From the NCBI GenBank assembly GCA_035772735.1, contig JASDFA010000027.1, positions 152,766,001 through 152,830,000 on the forward strand: DNA of 64,000 bases. Reading direction: 5' to 3'. Shown here piece by piece: positions 1 to 9,578 of this stretch (positions are counted from its first letter, which is position 1; each line of letters starts with the position of its first letter). The notes below the pieces were generated by a model. The model ran no database searches, had not been told where the DNA came from, and saw nothing but the letters and a program-made list of their open reading frames with translations. This stretch comes from Datura wrightii. Its lineage: Eukaryota > Streptophyta > Magnoliopsida > Solanales > Solanaceae. The position numbers and the translations under genes were made by a program.

Positions 1-1062
1 ATATACAAGTAGCAAAAAAGAGCCAATACCAACCCCCATAAGCCGGATGGCGCCAAGCAAGCAAATAATCTATATACCCCTACCCGGGTCAAAACCAACC
101 AAAAATAAGTCACACCACTCATCTGATAACTGTGAGCTCCTCCTACCGGCCCCCTTGGGTACGTAGATCAGGCCTTGGCCTCTGACAATAAACTGTGTCT
201 GAGTCCGAAGACTCCTGCCTCTGGGCGCAAGTGCACACGGGGTGTGTAATAAAAACTGCCCCTGTGTGCAAGCACGCAATAGGGTAATTTTATAAAAAAA
301 TCTGTACCTGAGTCTGCCCCCGGCCACAAGCGCACACAGAGTGTTCTGCCCCTGTAAACAGGGTGGACTGGCTCTGCGCAGAGTAAACTGAACTACCCCT
401 GCAAGCAGGGTGGTCTGGACCGTATTATCATGGTGGTCGGCCATCATCGTCCTCTGGGGGACGGCATCGCCCAGCTGGTGGCGGTATCTGAATATGGTAT
501 CGACACAGCTATAACCCAGGGGTAGTGGGGATGCTAAAAGGGTGCCCACATGCCACAACAAGTCTCAACAAACAAATATCACATAGAAATAGCAAGCATG
601 TATAACTGAAAAGACTGTCTGGAATCTAACTTCTTATTCTGATCTGTTTCTATACTGAACTGATTCTTTACTGATTATACTGATTCTGAAATCTCTGTTT
701 AACTGTATGGCTAATCTGTAGCCAATATACTGTCTGTCTATCTGATCTTTCTTTACTGACTTTTATTATGAAAATCTGTTCCTTTTTATTCTACAACATG
801 CTTGCCATTCACATAATAGGCTATATTGAATCTGAAATACTAACTTGCCCTTGGGCACATGCTTTTCTAACTTTCAGACTGAATACGATATAACAACGCA
901 AACTAGGTTTACTGAACTTTGCACAATACTTAACATTCAACTCCGGGAATTCTACTACGGAGTTTATTGAACTATACAAGGCTAAAGCTACTAACTTGCC
1001 GAAGAAACTGACTTTACATACCTTATCTTTGAACTATTCGTCTGTCGGACGAGGCTCAGCCG
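1..1062 (-). mobile_element. T1 LTR fragment, distal part (Gypsy-type LTR, split by A1)
   Basis: Joining 1-1062 to 11053-11731 after removing A1 restores one continuous sequence, with GTACT present once on each side of A1. On the minus strand the joined piece begins TGTTTTACCCC at 11731, a normal Gypsy LTR start, and runs leftward past the window edge. This part is AT-rich, with many CAGTA/CAGAT-like words. An open stretch on the minus strand (561-70) has several imperfect repeats around CCCCTG and CACACAGAG and matches no protein family I know, so I treat it as chance within an LTR. A GT-rich splice-donor-like site (AAG|GTATGT) lies near 1020. Family assignment is inference. Confidence 0.55.
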
Positions 1063-1067
1063 GTACT
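1063..1067. repeat. Target site duplication of A1, left copy (GTACT)
   Basis: GTACT here and at 11048-11052 directly flank the outer LTR ends of A1, which start TG and end CA. The five-base perfect duplication shows A1 inserted intact. Confidence 0.93.
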
Positions 1068-2536
1068 TGTTCGCGCTCTGCTGCTCGGTATATATTATAC
1101 ACCGACACGCAAGTGTACATGGTCAAACAAGTAATAAAGTGGCTAAGTAGCCAAGTATCGATCCAAGGAGGCTGCTCTAGATATGCAAAACTGCCTAGTT
1201 TACTATATCTCTATTCTATTTCTAACTATGTTAACAACAATCCAATCAAGATTTGAGTAAGTTTTGTTTCTAAACTAATTATCTACTAAAATTAATAACT
1301 ACTATTTACGTTGAGTTTAGACAATGGATATGCACATGCCAAGGTTAAGAACGAGTAATGAACTTGATAATCATGATAATTTGGTCATCTTCTTCTTTAT
1401 ATTGCTAGCCAAGAACGTTTGCCTAGAAATTAAAACTTCCGTATTTAATTTCACTTTAGCTTCATAAACCATTCGTCTACATTTCTGTGATCAAATGCAA
1501 TTTATGACCTAACACTACAATTCCGGTTCCTAAATTGACTAATACGGCTTTCAAGTATATTTCTATCAAGAAAGCACATCAAAACCCAATTTTCCCAAAT
1601 CAAGTTAAGAACAATACCCTATTAATTCACAACTTTCCAATTCCATGCTCTCTCGAGTGAAATTGGACTTTTTAGATATACATTAATGGTGGCCAATCAA
1701 GAATGTAATAAGCACAAGAATTAATAGAACAACATGCAAGAAGAAGAAGAAACCATATCAATTATTACCAAGAATCATTACACAAGTTCAAAACCTCAGC
1801 AAGAAAGGAATTAGCCACTCATTCTTGGATTAATCATCCTAGAATGAGTGTAAATCATGCATACAATTGAAGGAAAAGAAGAAGGGGAAAGAAGAAAACT
1901 CTTATCTTTTCTATTCTTCAACTGCCACAAAACCACGTTCCTCTCTCCACTTCTGAACTCCACCAAAAAAAACTAAAACTAAAAGAAGACCCTTTTAAAA
2001 ATAACCTAAGTGTGCTATTTATACTAGTGGGAAATTTTTCCCTGAATAACAAGCAACGTGTCACGGAGGCCAACGCGGAGCACTGCCTCCATGACATGGC
2101 ATGGACGCGGACCCTCTCTGGAAATTTCAGGGTCCAGATAATTGGCTTCAACGTGGCACGGAGGCCATCGCGGAGCCCTGTCTCCGTGCCACGGAGCTGT
2201 CGCGATGCCTCACTTGAATCTGCCAATTAATTTCCTCTCCAGGCAGTGTGCTACCGCGATGGCAGCGTGGCACGGCGCCATCGCGGATCCAGTGTAAAAT
2301 GTGCCATCCGAGGTCTTTTCCACGCTCGCATCCAAGTCCAACTCCGACATAAGTCCAACACGCATTTTTTGCTCCTAAAAATCACATTATCCTGCAAAAC
2401 AAATGCTAATCATGTTGGTTAGTATAAATTCGCATTTTATTGCCAAATACATGATATTATATACACATTGCACAACAAACAAGGTAAAAATGGTACGTTT
2501 GAGTATCGCTTGGGCATATAAATCTGCCCAAGATCA
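1068..2536 (-). repeat. A1 3' LTR
   Basis: 1469 bp, the same length as the copy at 9579-11047 and nearly identical. It ends TG...CA. It holds a TATA box (2015-2023 on the minus strand) and two GC-rich inverted repeats (2058-2097 and the GTGGCACGGAG pair near 2151-2190). Relative to the 5' LTR the first hairpin has lost pairing by transitions (CTCCATGACAT against CTCCGTGACAC), consistent with decay by deamination. Confidence 0.92.
2015..2097 (-). promoter_or_regulatory. TATA box and upstream inverted repeat in the A1 3' LTR
   Basis: On the minus strand TATAAATAG lies at 2023-2015. Upstream of it is the GC-rich inverted repeat with arms 2058-2070 and 2085-2097, two bases of which no longer pair. 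The intact equivalent is in the 5' LTR at 10526-10608. Confidence 0.6.
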
Positions 2537-2574
2537 CTTACCCCACACTTAAATCCTTGTTCGTCCTCGAACAA
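2537..2574 (-). promoter_or_regulatory. A1 polypurine tract with adjacent hairpin
   Basis: On the minus strand AAGTGTGGGGTAAG (2550-2537) abuts the 3' LTR, as expected for the plus-strand primer. Just upstream is a perfect hairpin: TTGTTCG, loop AGGA, CGAACAA (2574-2557). A2 has the same hairpin and tract at 27092-27126. Confidence 0.8.
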
Positions 2575-4365
2575 CACATACACAAATCATGCACATCACA
2601 TCTCAACCTTTGTCACTATGGTGCAACCATTTACGTTACGGTCATACCGATTATTCGATTTTTTTTTGCAAATCATCAAGAAAACATGCTTGGTCGTACA
2701 AGACAATGACCTTAATACCTCGAGGCTTCCTAGACTTTTAAGAATTGATTCTTGATATCGGCAAACTCATGCAAATCAACTAATCAAGAAATCCGACCCG
2801 AAAATCAATCTTTAATCAAGCATGTACCCTCACAACTCGAGAGAAACTTCCCCTTTTATGCTCGTGCAGCACACAAACATGCACGTAGGGGCATATAGAA
2901 ATTAATTTCACTCTCTCTCCCAAAAGAATTCACATGCATCATGTCATGACCCATAAGCTTGCCCTTAGTGTATTACTCCACTAATATAAAGAAATGCAGT
3001 GTAGGATCAAATAGGACTTTTAATGGGTTGTAACTGGGCTATGGATCTAGTATATATATATTTGATTAGCCAATAATAGTTGCTAGCATCCTTAAGCGCC
3101 TTTTCAACTCATTCCCCTCGACTCATGGACATTGTTCCTCTCTTTTCTCTTTTTCTCCCCTTCATGCTGGTTTACTTTCATACAGCCCATTTCATCAGGC
3201 ACACTTGACACAAAACAGAGGGTTTTCATGTACCCTCAATTTCATGTAATTACAACTAGTGCCTCTTCAACATCATCTTTTCTTTCTTCACTCTGCTTTT
3301 CTTTTTCTTTTCACTCTTTTCACTCTTTAACACTTTGGGAAACAATTTTCTGTTCTTTATAAGCGCTTAAGAGTTTCTTATAGACTTCAAGGCTAATGAA
3401 AAGAAGGAATAAAGCTTAGTTCATACAATTCTGGACAAAAGAAAGAAATCGGCTAAAGGCTCAACGGGCTGACTAGGGTATACAACATATAGAAAGGTAG
3501 AATTTAACAAGAAAAAAATGGAAACTAACGGTTAAAACAAGGAAATGCCTACATCCTTTCCAACACTACCCCTCCTTCATTTCGCTTTGTATACACGCCA
3601 GGCAAGTTCTAGACAATTCACAATGACATGGAATAGCAAAACCTCACTCACACTTTATGCACATGCTCGAATCAAGATGCTTTCACAGACTCTTTAATTT
3701 GTCAAGTACGTGAATTCAAGATTAAGCCTCAATCATAATGAACCAAATTCTATAGCCTAGGTAACTCAACATATTTACACATTACATGCTTTCAAACGAA
3801 CCACTTTCGCATTTCGAACATCAATTACACACGCAACAAAATTTTAGCAACCATAAGCAACTACAGTTTATTGATGCAATCCACCAAAGAAACTAAAAAC
3901 AAATCATCTACTCCTATCGACTACATTTCCCTTAAGACGGTCGTCATCCATCCATCATAGGGAATGTTCACTAACTATGACATCGGTTCAATGGGACTAT
4001 TCTCGGTAAAAGAACCGAAAACAAACTCCGAGAAACCCAAAAATAAAACTTCAAAATTTTTGCAACACATCGATCCTTTCGATGAAAAAAATATTTACAA
4101 AATATGTTGATAAGTGCAACATCCTTTCGCAAAAATTTTGAAAAATATCGATCATATCGATAGAGAAAAAAAATATTTACAAAATTTACAAAATATTTAC
4201 AACGGCAACCATAACTTTTTAAAGACACACATCATTAGCCACAAACAAATATATACACATCATTCACAAATCAGTTCACAACAACAGGGAAAGCACAGAC
4301 ATACACAAACGTCACGGAAGAATATACAGCAGATTTAGAGCCTATGACCCAGCACCTAACTACTC
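2575..4365 (-). other. A1 3' noncoding region with purine-rich tract
   Basis: No coding sequence is supportable here. On the minus strand there is a long purine-rich (GAAAAG-type) tract around 3360-3130 and a conserved segment near 2965-2930 containing GGGCAAGCTTATGGGTCAT. A2 (about 26280-26760) and, more weakly, A3 (about 42770-43140) have the same arrangement, so this is a family-specific 3' UTR. Confidence 0.65.
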
Positions 4366-4380
4366 TTCACCCCACACTTA
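4366..4380 (-). repeat. Internal polypurine-tract-like copy in A1 (second copy at 5751-5763)
   Basis: TAAGTGTGGGGTGAAG-like sequence repeats the core AAGTGTGGGGT of the true tract at 2537-2550. A third copy on the same strand lies at 5763-5751. They flank the extra ORF at its 3' end and in its 5' intron. Confidence 0.6.
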
Positions 4381-4448
4381 AATCGAACACTGTCCTCAGT
4401 GTTCACAAAAATACAAAGCACAAAATTTTGGGTGGTGAAACTCCCTGC

Positions 4449-5668
4449 TCAGTCGAGATATTCGACTTCCTCATCCGGTGCTGCGGCCTCGTCGCCCATA
4501 TCTGAATCAGCTCCCTCGCCGTCATCGGACTCCACATCAGAGTCCTCACGACGTGTCTCTTCATCAGTAGGGACGTCATCATCAGTCGGCTCCACAAAGG
4601 CTGGCCCCACCTTGCATAAAGCTCTGGCGTTCTCGCCAAAAGGGTAGTCCAGCTCCAGCTGCCATAATTCATCCTCGGTGGCTGGTCTCCCACCTATCCG
4701 TAGCTGCAGCATCTGCATACCGAACATACGGGCCATATACTGGTCGTCACGAGCATGTCGCTCGCCCAGAGTCAGCACAGGTCCGTGTGTAGTGTCGGGG
4801 GCCTTGGTCTTCATCACATCAAGGGCCCGCCGCTCCAACTGCGGAATGTAATCCAAGGCTTCTTCCTCAACGTTGAGGCCTCGGAGGAAGGTGGTGATGA
4901 GTCCGCCAAACCCGTATCTGTGGCCCTGGTGTAGTCTGGCTCTCTTCATGGCGGATATTATAACCGCCCCACATTAATCTCAAGCCCTTTCATAAGGGCA
5001 TACACCAGGTAGACACGGTCCCGGGTCACGTCTTTCATATGTACTCCCGGGATCAAACACGAACATACAATTTTTAGCCAGATTCTGGCCTCCCTGTTCA
5101 TCTGCGAATAAGGCAGAGTCTGGTGGTAACCCCTCTCTTTGTGTCTACTCCATCGGGCTGTGGATCGAGCCCTGCACAACGTACGTCTGATGTCGGCGTA
5201 CGGTGGGGTGATGTTGAGCTGGCGGAGAACGTGGGCGTCTGTGTCCCGCGCTCCAACGATGGCATTCAGCTGCTGAGGTTCCAGAGTGACAATCTGCCCT
5301 CTGATTTTAATAGTGTGGCTTCTGATGGTCGGGTTCCAGTTGGCATAAAATTCCCGGACCAAGTGAAGGTTGCACTACGTGGGCTCCTGAAAAATAAAGC
5401 TGAGCCCAGCTGCTTCAATTCTCTGTACGATGCGAGGGAACTCCTGTACAAGTGGTTCCCTTGCAATATGTTCCTCCGGGAAGTACTTGTTCTCCTTATG
5501 CTTTGCGTACCACTTCTTCCCTTCATCGGTCACCCATCGTGTTCCGTATCGGCGGTGTTGACCGCGTGGAACAACAGGTGCAGCTGGGACAGCAGTGCCC
5601 AGTCTCATTCTCTTTCTGCCGGTGCCTGAGGTTGAAGCACCCTTGCCTTTATCTTGTCGGCTAGCCAT
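4449..5668 (-). pseudogene. Extra ORF of A1, putative plant transposon protein domain family, broken
   Basis: Reads from ATG at 5668 to a stop at 4449, about 405 codons. The N-terminus is short, basic and Ser/Thr-rich (MASRQDKGKG...). A conserved core includes VREFYANWNP and QQLNAIVGARD, then a helical region, and the C-terminus is strongly acidic (Asp/Glu-rich, about residues 360-405). The family is the domain annotated in plant proteomes as putative plant transposon protein (I believe PF20167; identifier from memory); its biochemical role is unknown to me. Two lesions: an in-frame TAG at 5377-5375, just before the VREFYANW motif, and a one-base frameshift near 4970. The start is favoured because ATG follows a textbook splice acceptor by five bases. 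A3 has a decayed homologue at 20697-22590. Confidence 0.72.
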
Positions 5669-5673
5669 TGTAC

Positions 5674-6378
5674 CTGTCAATTTACACAAACAAGCACAAC
5701 GTTAAGCTAAAAACTTGTTAGTTTTGGCTAAGGTCGGGTTAAACAAAATTTACCCCACACTTAGTCTTTAACAATATTTACAACATGTTAGCAAGGATAG
5801 ATCTATTTACACCCCAAACACAATTACTATAAACATATTGCTTAGTGCGTTCACAAAAATTCGACAGCATACCGGCTAGCGAACTACTCAGACTTCATAC
5901 AGCTAACCCAATCCTACCATCGACAGCTATTCACCCATGGCACTTAGCAACAATAACAACAACCAAATAGAAACAACAATACAAACATTTTATATACACT
6001 AATCTAATCAATTCAACCAATTCACATATTACGCAATGTCCCACTAAAAAACGAGAATTAGTCGTCTTTCACCAATTATACAATATTTACCACGACTTAT
6101 CTCAACTAATAAACACACCTCGGCATCAATTTCGTCAAACTATCAAGTTACCCAAGTTAAAATTCAACAACCCCAAGCCCTAGAACTCAATTCGACAATC
6201 AACAATGAATTATTCAATCAATCGATAAGTTCACCCGTCAACTACAACAATCCGAACACAATCAATCGCAAAATAATTCACGTCATGTTTAATTTCTACC
6301 TAGGGTGATATATCTCACCTCACATGCTCAAAATCGACAAAAATCGCCAAAAATTTTAGATAGACGATGAAAACATAC
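5674..6378 (-). other. Predicted 5'-UTR intron of the A1 extra ORF
   Basis: On the minus strand the donor CCAAG|GTATGT is at 6379/6378 and the acceptor TTGACAG| ends at 5674, five bases before the ATG. The length is 705 bp and it is AT-rich. A3 has the same arrangement (19899-20691). Inferred from splice signals only. Confidence 0.5.
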
Positions 6379-6511
6379 CTTGGAATTGAAGAATCGATAA
6401 AGACTTAACGTTTTCCTTGCCTCTTAACGTGGCATGGAGCTTGGGGGTAGGGGAATGGGTGTTTGGTCGCGGAGGGAAGAGGGAATGGGGAAAATAGGGG
6501 CAAAATCGGGG

Positions 6512-6714
6512 GTTTTTATTAAGAAAACACGCGGGTCACCCGGAAACCCGGTGTGACCCGGCACTGGGATAAGGGCAACGTGTCACGGAGGTTAACGCGG
6601 AGGCCCTCCTCCGTGACACGGAGCCAACGCGTTGGCTTACTGGAATTTTAAAGAATTCCAGATTTGCCTTCAACGTGTCACGGAGGCCAACGCGGAGCAT
6701 TGCCTCCGTGACAC
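6512..6714 (-). promoter_or_regulatory. Predicted internal promoter of A1 with two GC-rich inverted repeats
   Basis: Two perfect inverted repeats lie here. GTGTCACGGAGGC (6675-6687) pairs with 6702-6714 over 13 bp, and GTGTCACGGAGG (6580-6591) pairs with 6608-6619 over 12 bp. A third, CGGGTCAC/GTGACCCG (6532-6539/6553-6560), lies between them and a TATA-like TTAATAAAAACC (6523-6512, minus). Transcription leftward from here would give a short first exon ending at the donor at 6379. The same repeats stand upstream of the TATA boxes in the LTRs. Confidence 0.45.
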
Positions 6715-6984
6715 GGCGCCAACGCGCCAGTGCTCTATTTCACTATCAAATTTTATTTTTCATACCTCGCCTCGTTTTCTCGATTCCACGTATTTTTCCT
6801 TCGGTATACCTGAAAATCACCTCACTAAACAAAAATTGGTTAAATTCATAGATTTCCCTACTAAAAATTAAAAATTACTAATTAAAATGCAAATCTAAAC
6901 CTAGTCAAGAAAAAAGAAAAGATAATAAAATAGAAGAAAAACTTTACACTAAGAAAAAAAAAAAGAGAGAAAAAAAATATTTTT

Positions 6985-7034
6985 CACGGGTTGCCTCCCG
7001 TGCAACGCCTGGTTTAACGTCGCGGCTCGACAGC
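6985..7034 (-). promoter_or_regulatory. Conserved block and hairpin after A1 protease (loop AGGCAA)
   Basis: On the minus strand, 41 bases after the protease stop, a perfect hairpin reads CACGGG, loop AGGCAA, CCCGTG (7002-6985). It is preceded by a conserved string that includes TGTCGAGCCGCGACGTTAAA. A2 has the same block, 40 bases after its ORF, with a different but fully paired stem (CTTGGG/CCCAAG, 25194-25211) and the same loop. Confidence 0.75.
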
Positions 7035-7042
7035 CTTTACGC

Positions 7043-7950
7043 TCAATTTTCTACTAGGGAGATGGACGATTTGACCCGATCATGGTCATCTCCCCAGTAG
7101 TTCTCAACCTTGTCTGGTGGCCTACCTAGTAACTCTCGGGAATCACTCAATCCATTTGCATTCCCATGATCAATCACGTTGATCACCGAGAGTTCCTTAT
7201 AGACAGTCGGAAGCTTAGGTGCCTTGTACACGTCGAACACCTCAACCTTGTCATGTGCTCGCATCGTGAGTTGACCCGCAGCTACATCGATCAATGCCTT
7301 TCCGGTTGCCAAAAATGGTCGTCCCAAAATAAATGGGACTTCTGCATCTGGCTCAAAATCCAGAACAATGAAATCTACCGAAAAAATGAGGGAACCTACC
7401 TGCACTAGCACATCCTCCACAATGCCATCCGGCTTAGCTAAAGACCTGTCTGCTAGCTGCAAGATCACTGTTGTAGGTCTAGGACTCCCTAGCCCTAACT
7501 TTCTGAATACCGAAGATGGCATCAGATTTATACTTGCCCCCAAGTCGCATAACCCACGAGCTCGGATACTTTGCCCAATCGTCAGCTGGATAGTAAAACT
7601 TCCAGGATCCTTCAGTTTAGTGGGCAACCTGTTCTGAATACGGGATGTGCATTCCTCCGTTAAAGCCACCGTGGCATACTCGGTCAAGCGACTTTTGTTG
7701 GCCACGATGTCTTTGATATACTTTGCATATTTTGGCACACCCTGCAAGACATCAACAAGAGGTAAGTTAACATGTACCTGTTTAAGTACCTCTATGAATT
7801 TCTGGAAACACGCCTCCTCCTTGTGTTTCTTAAGTCGTTGAGGGAACGGGGGTGGAGGCCTTGTTGGTTCAGCTTCTTTGGTCTTCCCCGTATCTGAGGT
7901 TTGTTCTCCCTCAACATCTGCTGCTCCTGACTTCTGAGGCGGTCTTTAGG
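7043..7950 (-). pseudogene. A1 retropepsin (protease) region, protease domain itself open
   Basis: The open frame runs from about 7930 to the stop at 7043; the first ATG is at 7747. The aspartic protease motif CDLGASIN with its catalytic Asp is intact near 7530, followed by conserved LGLGSPRPTT, DFIVLD and FILGRPFLATG segments, the second of these in the flap/core of Athila retropepsins. It would cleave Gag in virus-like particles. It is not in frame with gag: there is a frame change plus stop near 7950. After about 75 more residues the frame ends and no reverse transcriptase follows, so the pol module is missing right after protease. Confidence 0.82.
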
Positions 7951-7959
7951 TTACACCTC

Positions 7960-9435
7960 CTTTAATTGTAAACCACTCCTCGTGGTCACTGCATTTACCT
8001 GCTTAGGATTGGGATCCGTGTCGCTAGGTAGTCCTCCCCTTGGTCTAGTATTTTGGGCACTAGCAAATTGCCCAAACTGATATTCAAGAGCCTTGGTTGC
8101 CAATTGATTGTTCTTTACTTCAGCTGCCAATTTGACATAGTCAGCCTACAATTGTGCCTGGTTGGCAATCATGGTCTTGAACATTTCCTCAATAGTCGGT
8201 GATGGTGGTGGAGGAGGGGCATTGTGATTTCTGAACTGATTCTGATAGCCTTGTTGCCCTCCTTGGTTTCTGTGCATACCCTGCCCTGAACCTTGGCCTT
8301 GTTGATTGTTGCTACCCCACGAAAAATTCGGATGATTCCTCCAATTCGAGTTGTAGCCACCACCAAACTGCTGTTGATTCCTCTGTGCATTGCCCACAAA
8401 GTTGACAGAATCAGGATTTGCACCACAGCATTCAGCTGAATGCTCACTACTACCACACACTTCACACCACATCTGTTGGACTGCATTAACTGAGGCTGAA
8501 GGCTGGTTCAAATTCATAGTGCTGAAGTGAGTGTTTAACTGATTTTGCAAAGCAGCTATCTGTGCAGCGATAGCTGTGAATCCATCCACTTCGAACACTC
8601 CCGCTGCTTTCCTTGCTCCACCCCTTGAAGAATCTGCATTCCATTCCGGATTGCCTTCTGAGATTCGGTTGAGCAAAGTGTACAGCTCCTCATAAGTCTT
8701 CTCCAGCGCTTGCCCTCCAGCTGCTGAGTCTAACAAAATTTTAGTGTGGGGTTCCAAACCCTCAATAAAAGTGTGGACCAACACCTCGTTTGACTGATGA
8801 TGATGGGGACAGTCCCGCAACATGGACTAGAATCTTTCCCAGGCTTGATAAAGATTTTCTCCTTCCCTCTGTTTAAAACTTAGAATCTGACTTCTAAGTT
8901 TAGCTGTTTTACCTGAAGGGAAAAATCTGATCAAAAACTTCCTTGCAAGATCATCCCACGTTGATATAGAGTTGGGTGGTTCAGCTTTTAACCACCTCTT
9001 GGCTTCACCAAGTAAGGAAAATGGAAATAAGGTGAGCCGAACATAATCAGGTGACACTCCAGCGGGTATGTACGTGTCACTTATCTCCAAAAAGTTCTGG
9101 AGATGTTGTTGCGGATCTTCGTGAGGGAGACCGGTAAACTGCCCGCTCGTGTGCAAAAGTTGCACCATATTTTGCTTTAACTCAAATCTCCCCCCAGGCT
9201 CTGGTTTGCGGATGCTGGAATGTACATTATTAGCGTGTGGGATTGCCACCTCGCGAACCGGCCTGGCTGCTACTTCCTCGGGCACTAACACTGCCCGCAC
9301 AACTGGTGGATTGGGTTGCTCCATCATAGACTGTTTGAGCAACTGCAGCTTCTTCCGAAGAGCTTCTCTACGTTGACTATGCAATTCACGTTCTGGCTCT
9401 AAGTAAGATTCCACCAGCTCCTTGTCCCTTGCCAG
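7960..9435 (-). pseudogene. gag: A1 Gag, two nonsense codons and no ATG
   Basis: Athila-type capsid-nucleocapsid protein that would form the particle and bind element RNA. Seen in order: an N-terminal charged helix (LEPERELHSQRR), the Gag capsid domain (FLEISDTY, LFPFSLLGEAKRWL, FLIRFFPSGKTAKLR) and a CX2CX4HX3C zinc knuckle (CEVCGSSEHSAEC, about 8445). Then come a Gln/Asn/Gly-rich linker with WRNHPNFSWG and a Pro run. The frame is stopped by TAG at 8829-8827 in the capsid domain and by TAG at 8148-8146, both consistent with single-base changes. Upstream of 9414 the frame is open to TGA, but the expected start position (9435-9433) reads CTG, so either the start is lost or a non-ATG start is used. 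A frame change near 7950 separates it from protease. Confidence 0.85.
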
Positions 9436-9554
9436 TGTTCACAGAAATAAAAATCTGCAAAATACAGGCTAAGACCAAGTTGTTAACACTTAAGAAGATA
9501 AAAATACAAATACAGTAAATTTACACTAAACAAAATTTTACAAATCGCCTAGCC

Positions 9555-9572
9555 TCCCCGGCAACGGCGCCA
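9555..9572 (-). promoter_or_regulatory. A1 primer binding site, tRNA-Asp type
   Basis: Minus-strand TGGCGCCGTTGCCGGGGA, 18 bases complementary to the 3' end of plant tRNA-Asp(GTC), begins six bases inside the 5' LTR boundary at 9579. tRNA-Asp priming is characteristic of Athila elements. Confidence 0.93.
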
Positions 9573-9578
9573 AAAACT

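Noticed and set aside
70..561. 163-codon open stretch on the minus strand
   Set aside because: Lies in LTR-like sequence with no family motif, and is held open by GC-richer repeats; not supportable as a gene.
1918..2230. Open stretches in both strands of the A1 LTR (and at 10429-10863)
   Set aside because: Same cause: GC-rich inverted repeats give long frames on both strands; no protein family.
5123..5664. Open stretches on the plus strand over the A1 extra ORF
   Set aside because: Antisense shadows of the minus-strand ORF, which has the family motifs.
8169..8486. Second minus-strand frame over A1 gag
   Set aside because: Shadow of the gag zinc-knuckle and Gln/Asn-rich region in another frame.
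8743..8760. AGTGTGGGGTT on the plus strand in A1 gag, resembling a polypurine tract
   Set aside because: Opposite strand to the element and inside coding sequence; coincidence.
9555..9572. Sequence matching tRNA-Asp (also at 24040-24057)
   Set aside because: Only the 18 bases at the tRNA 3' end are present, placed next to an LTR; these are primer binding sites, not tRNA genes.
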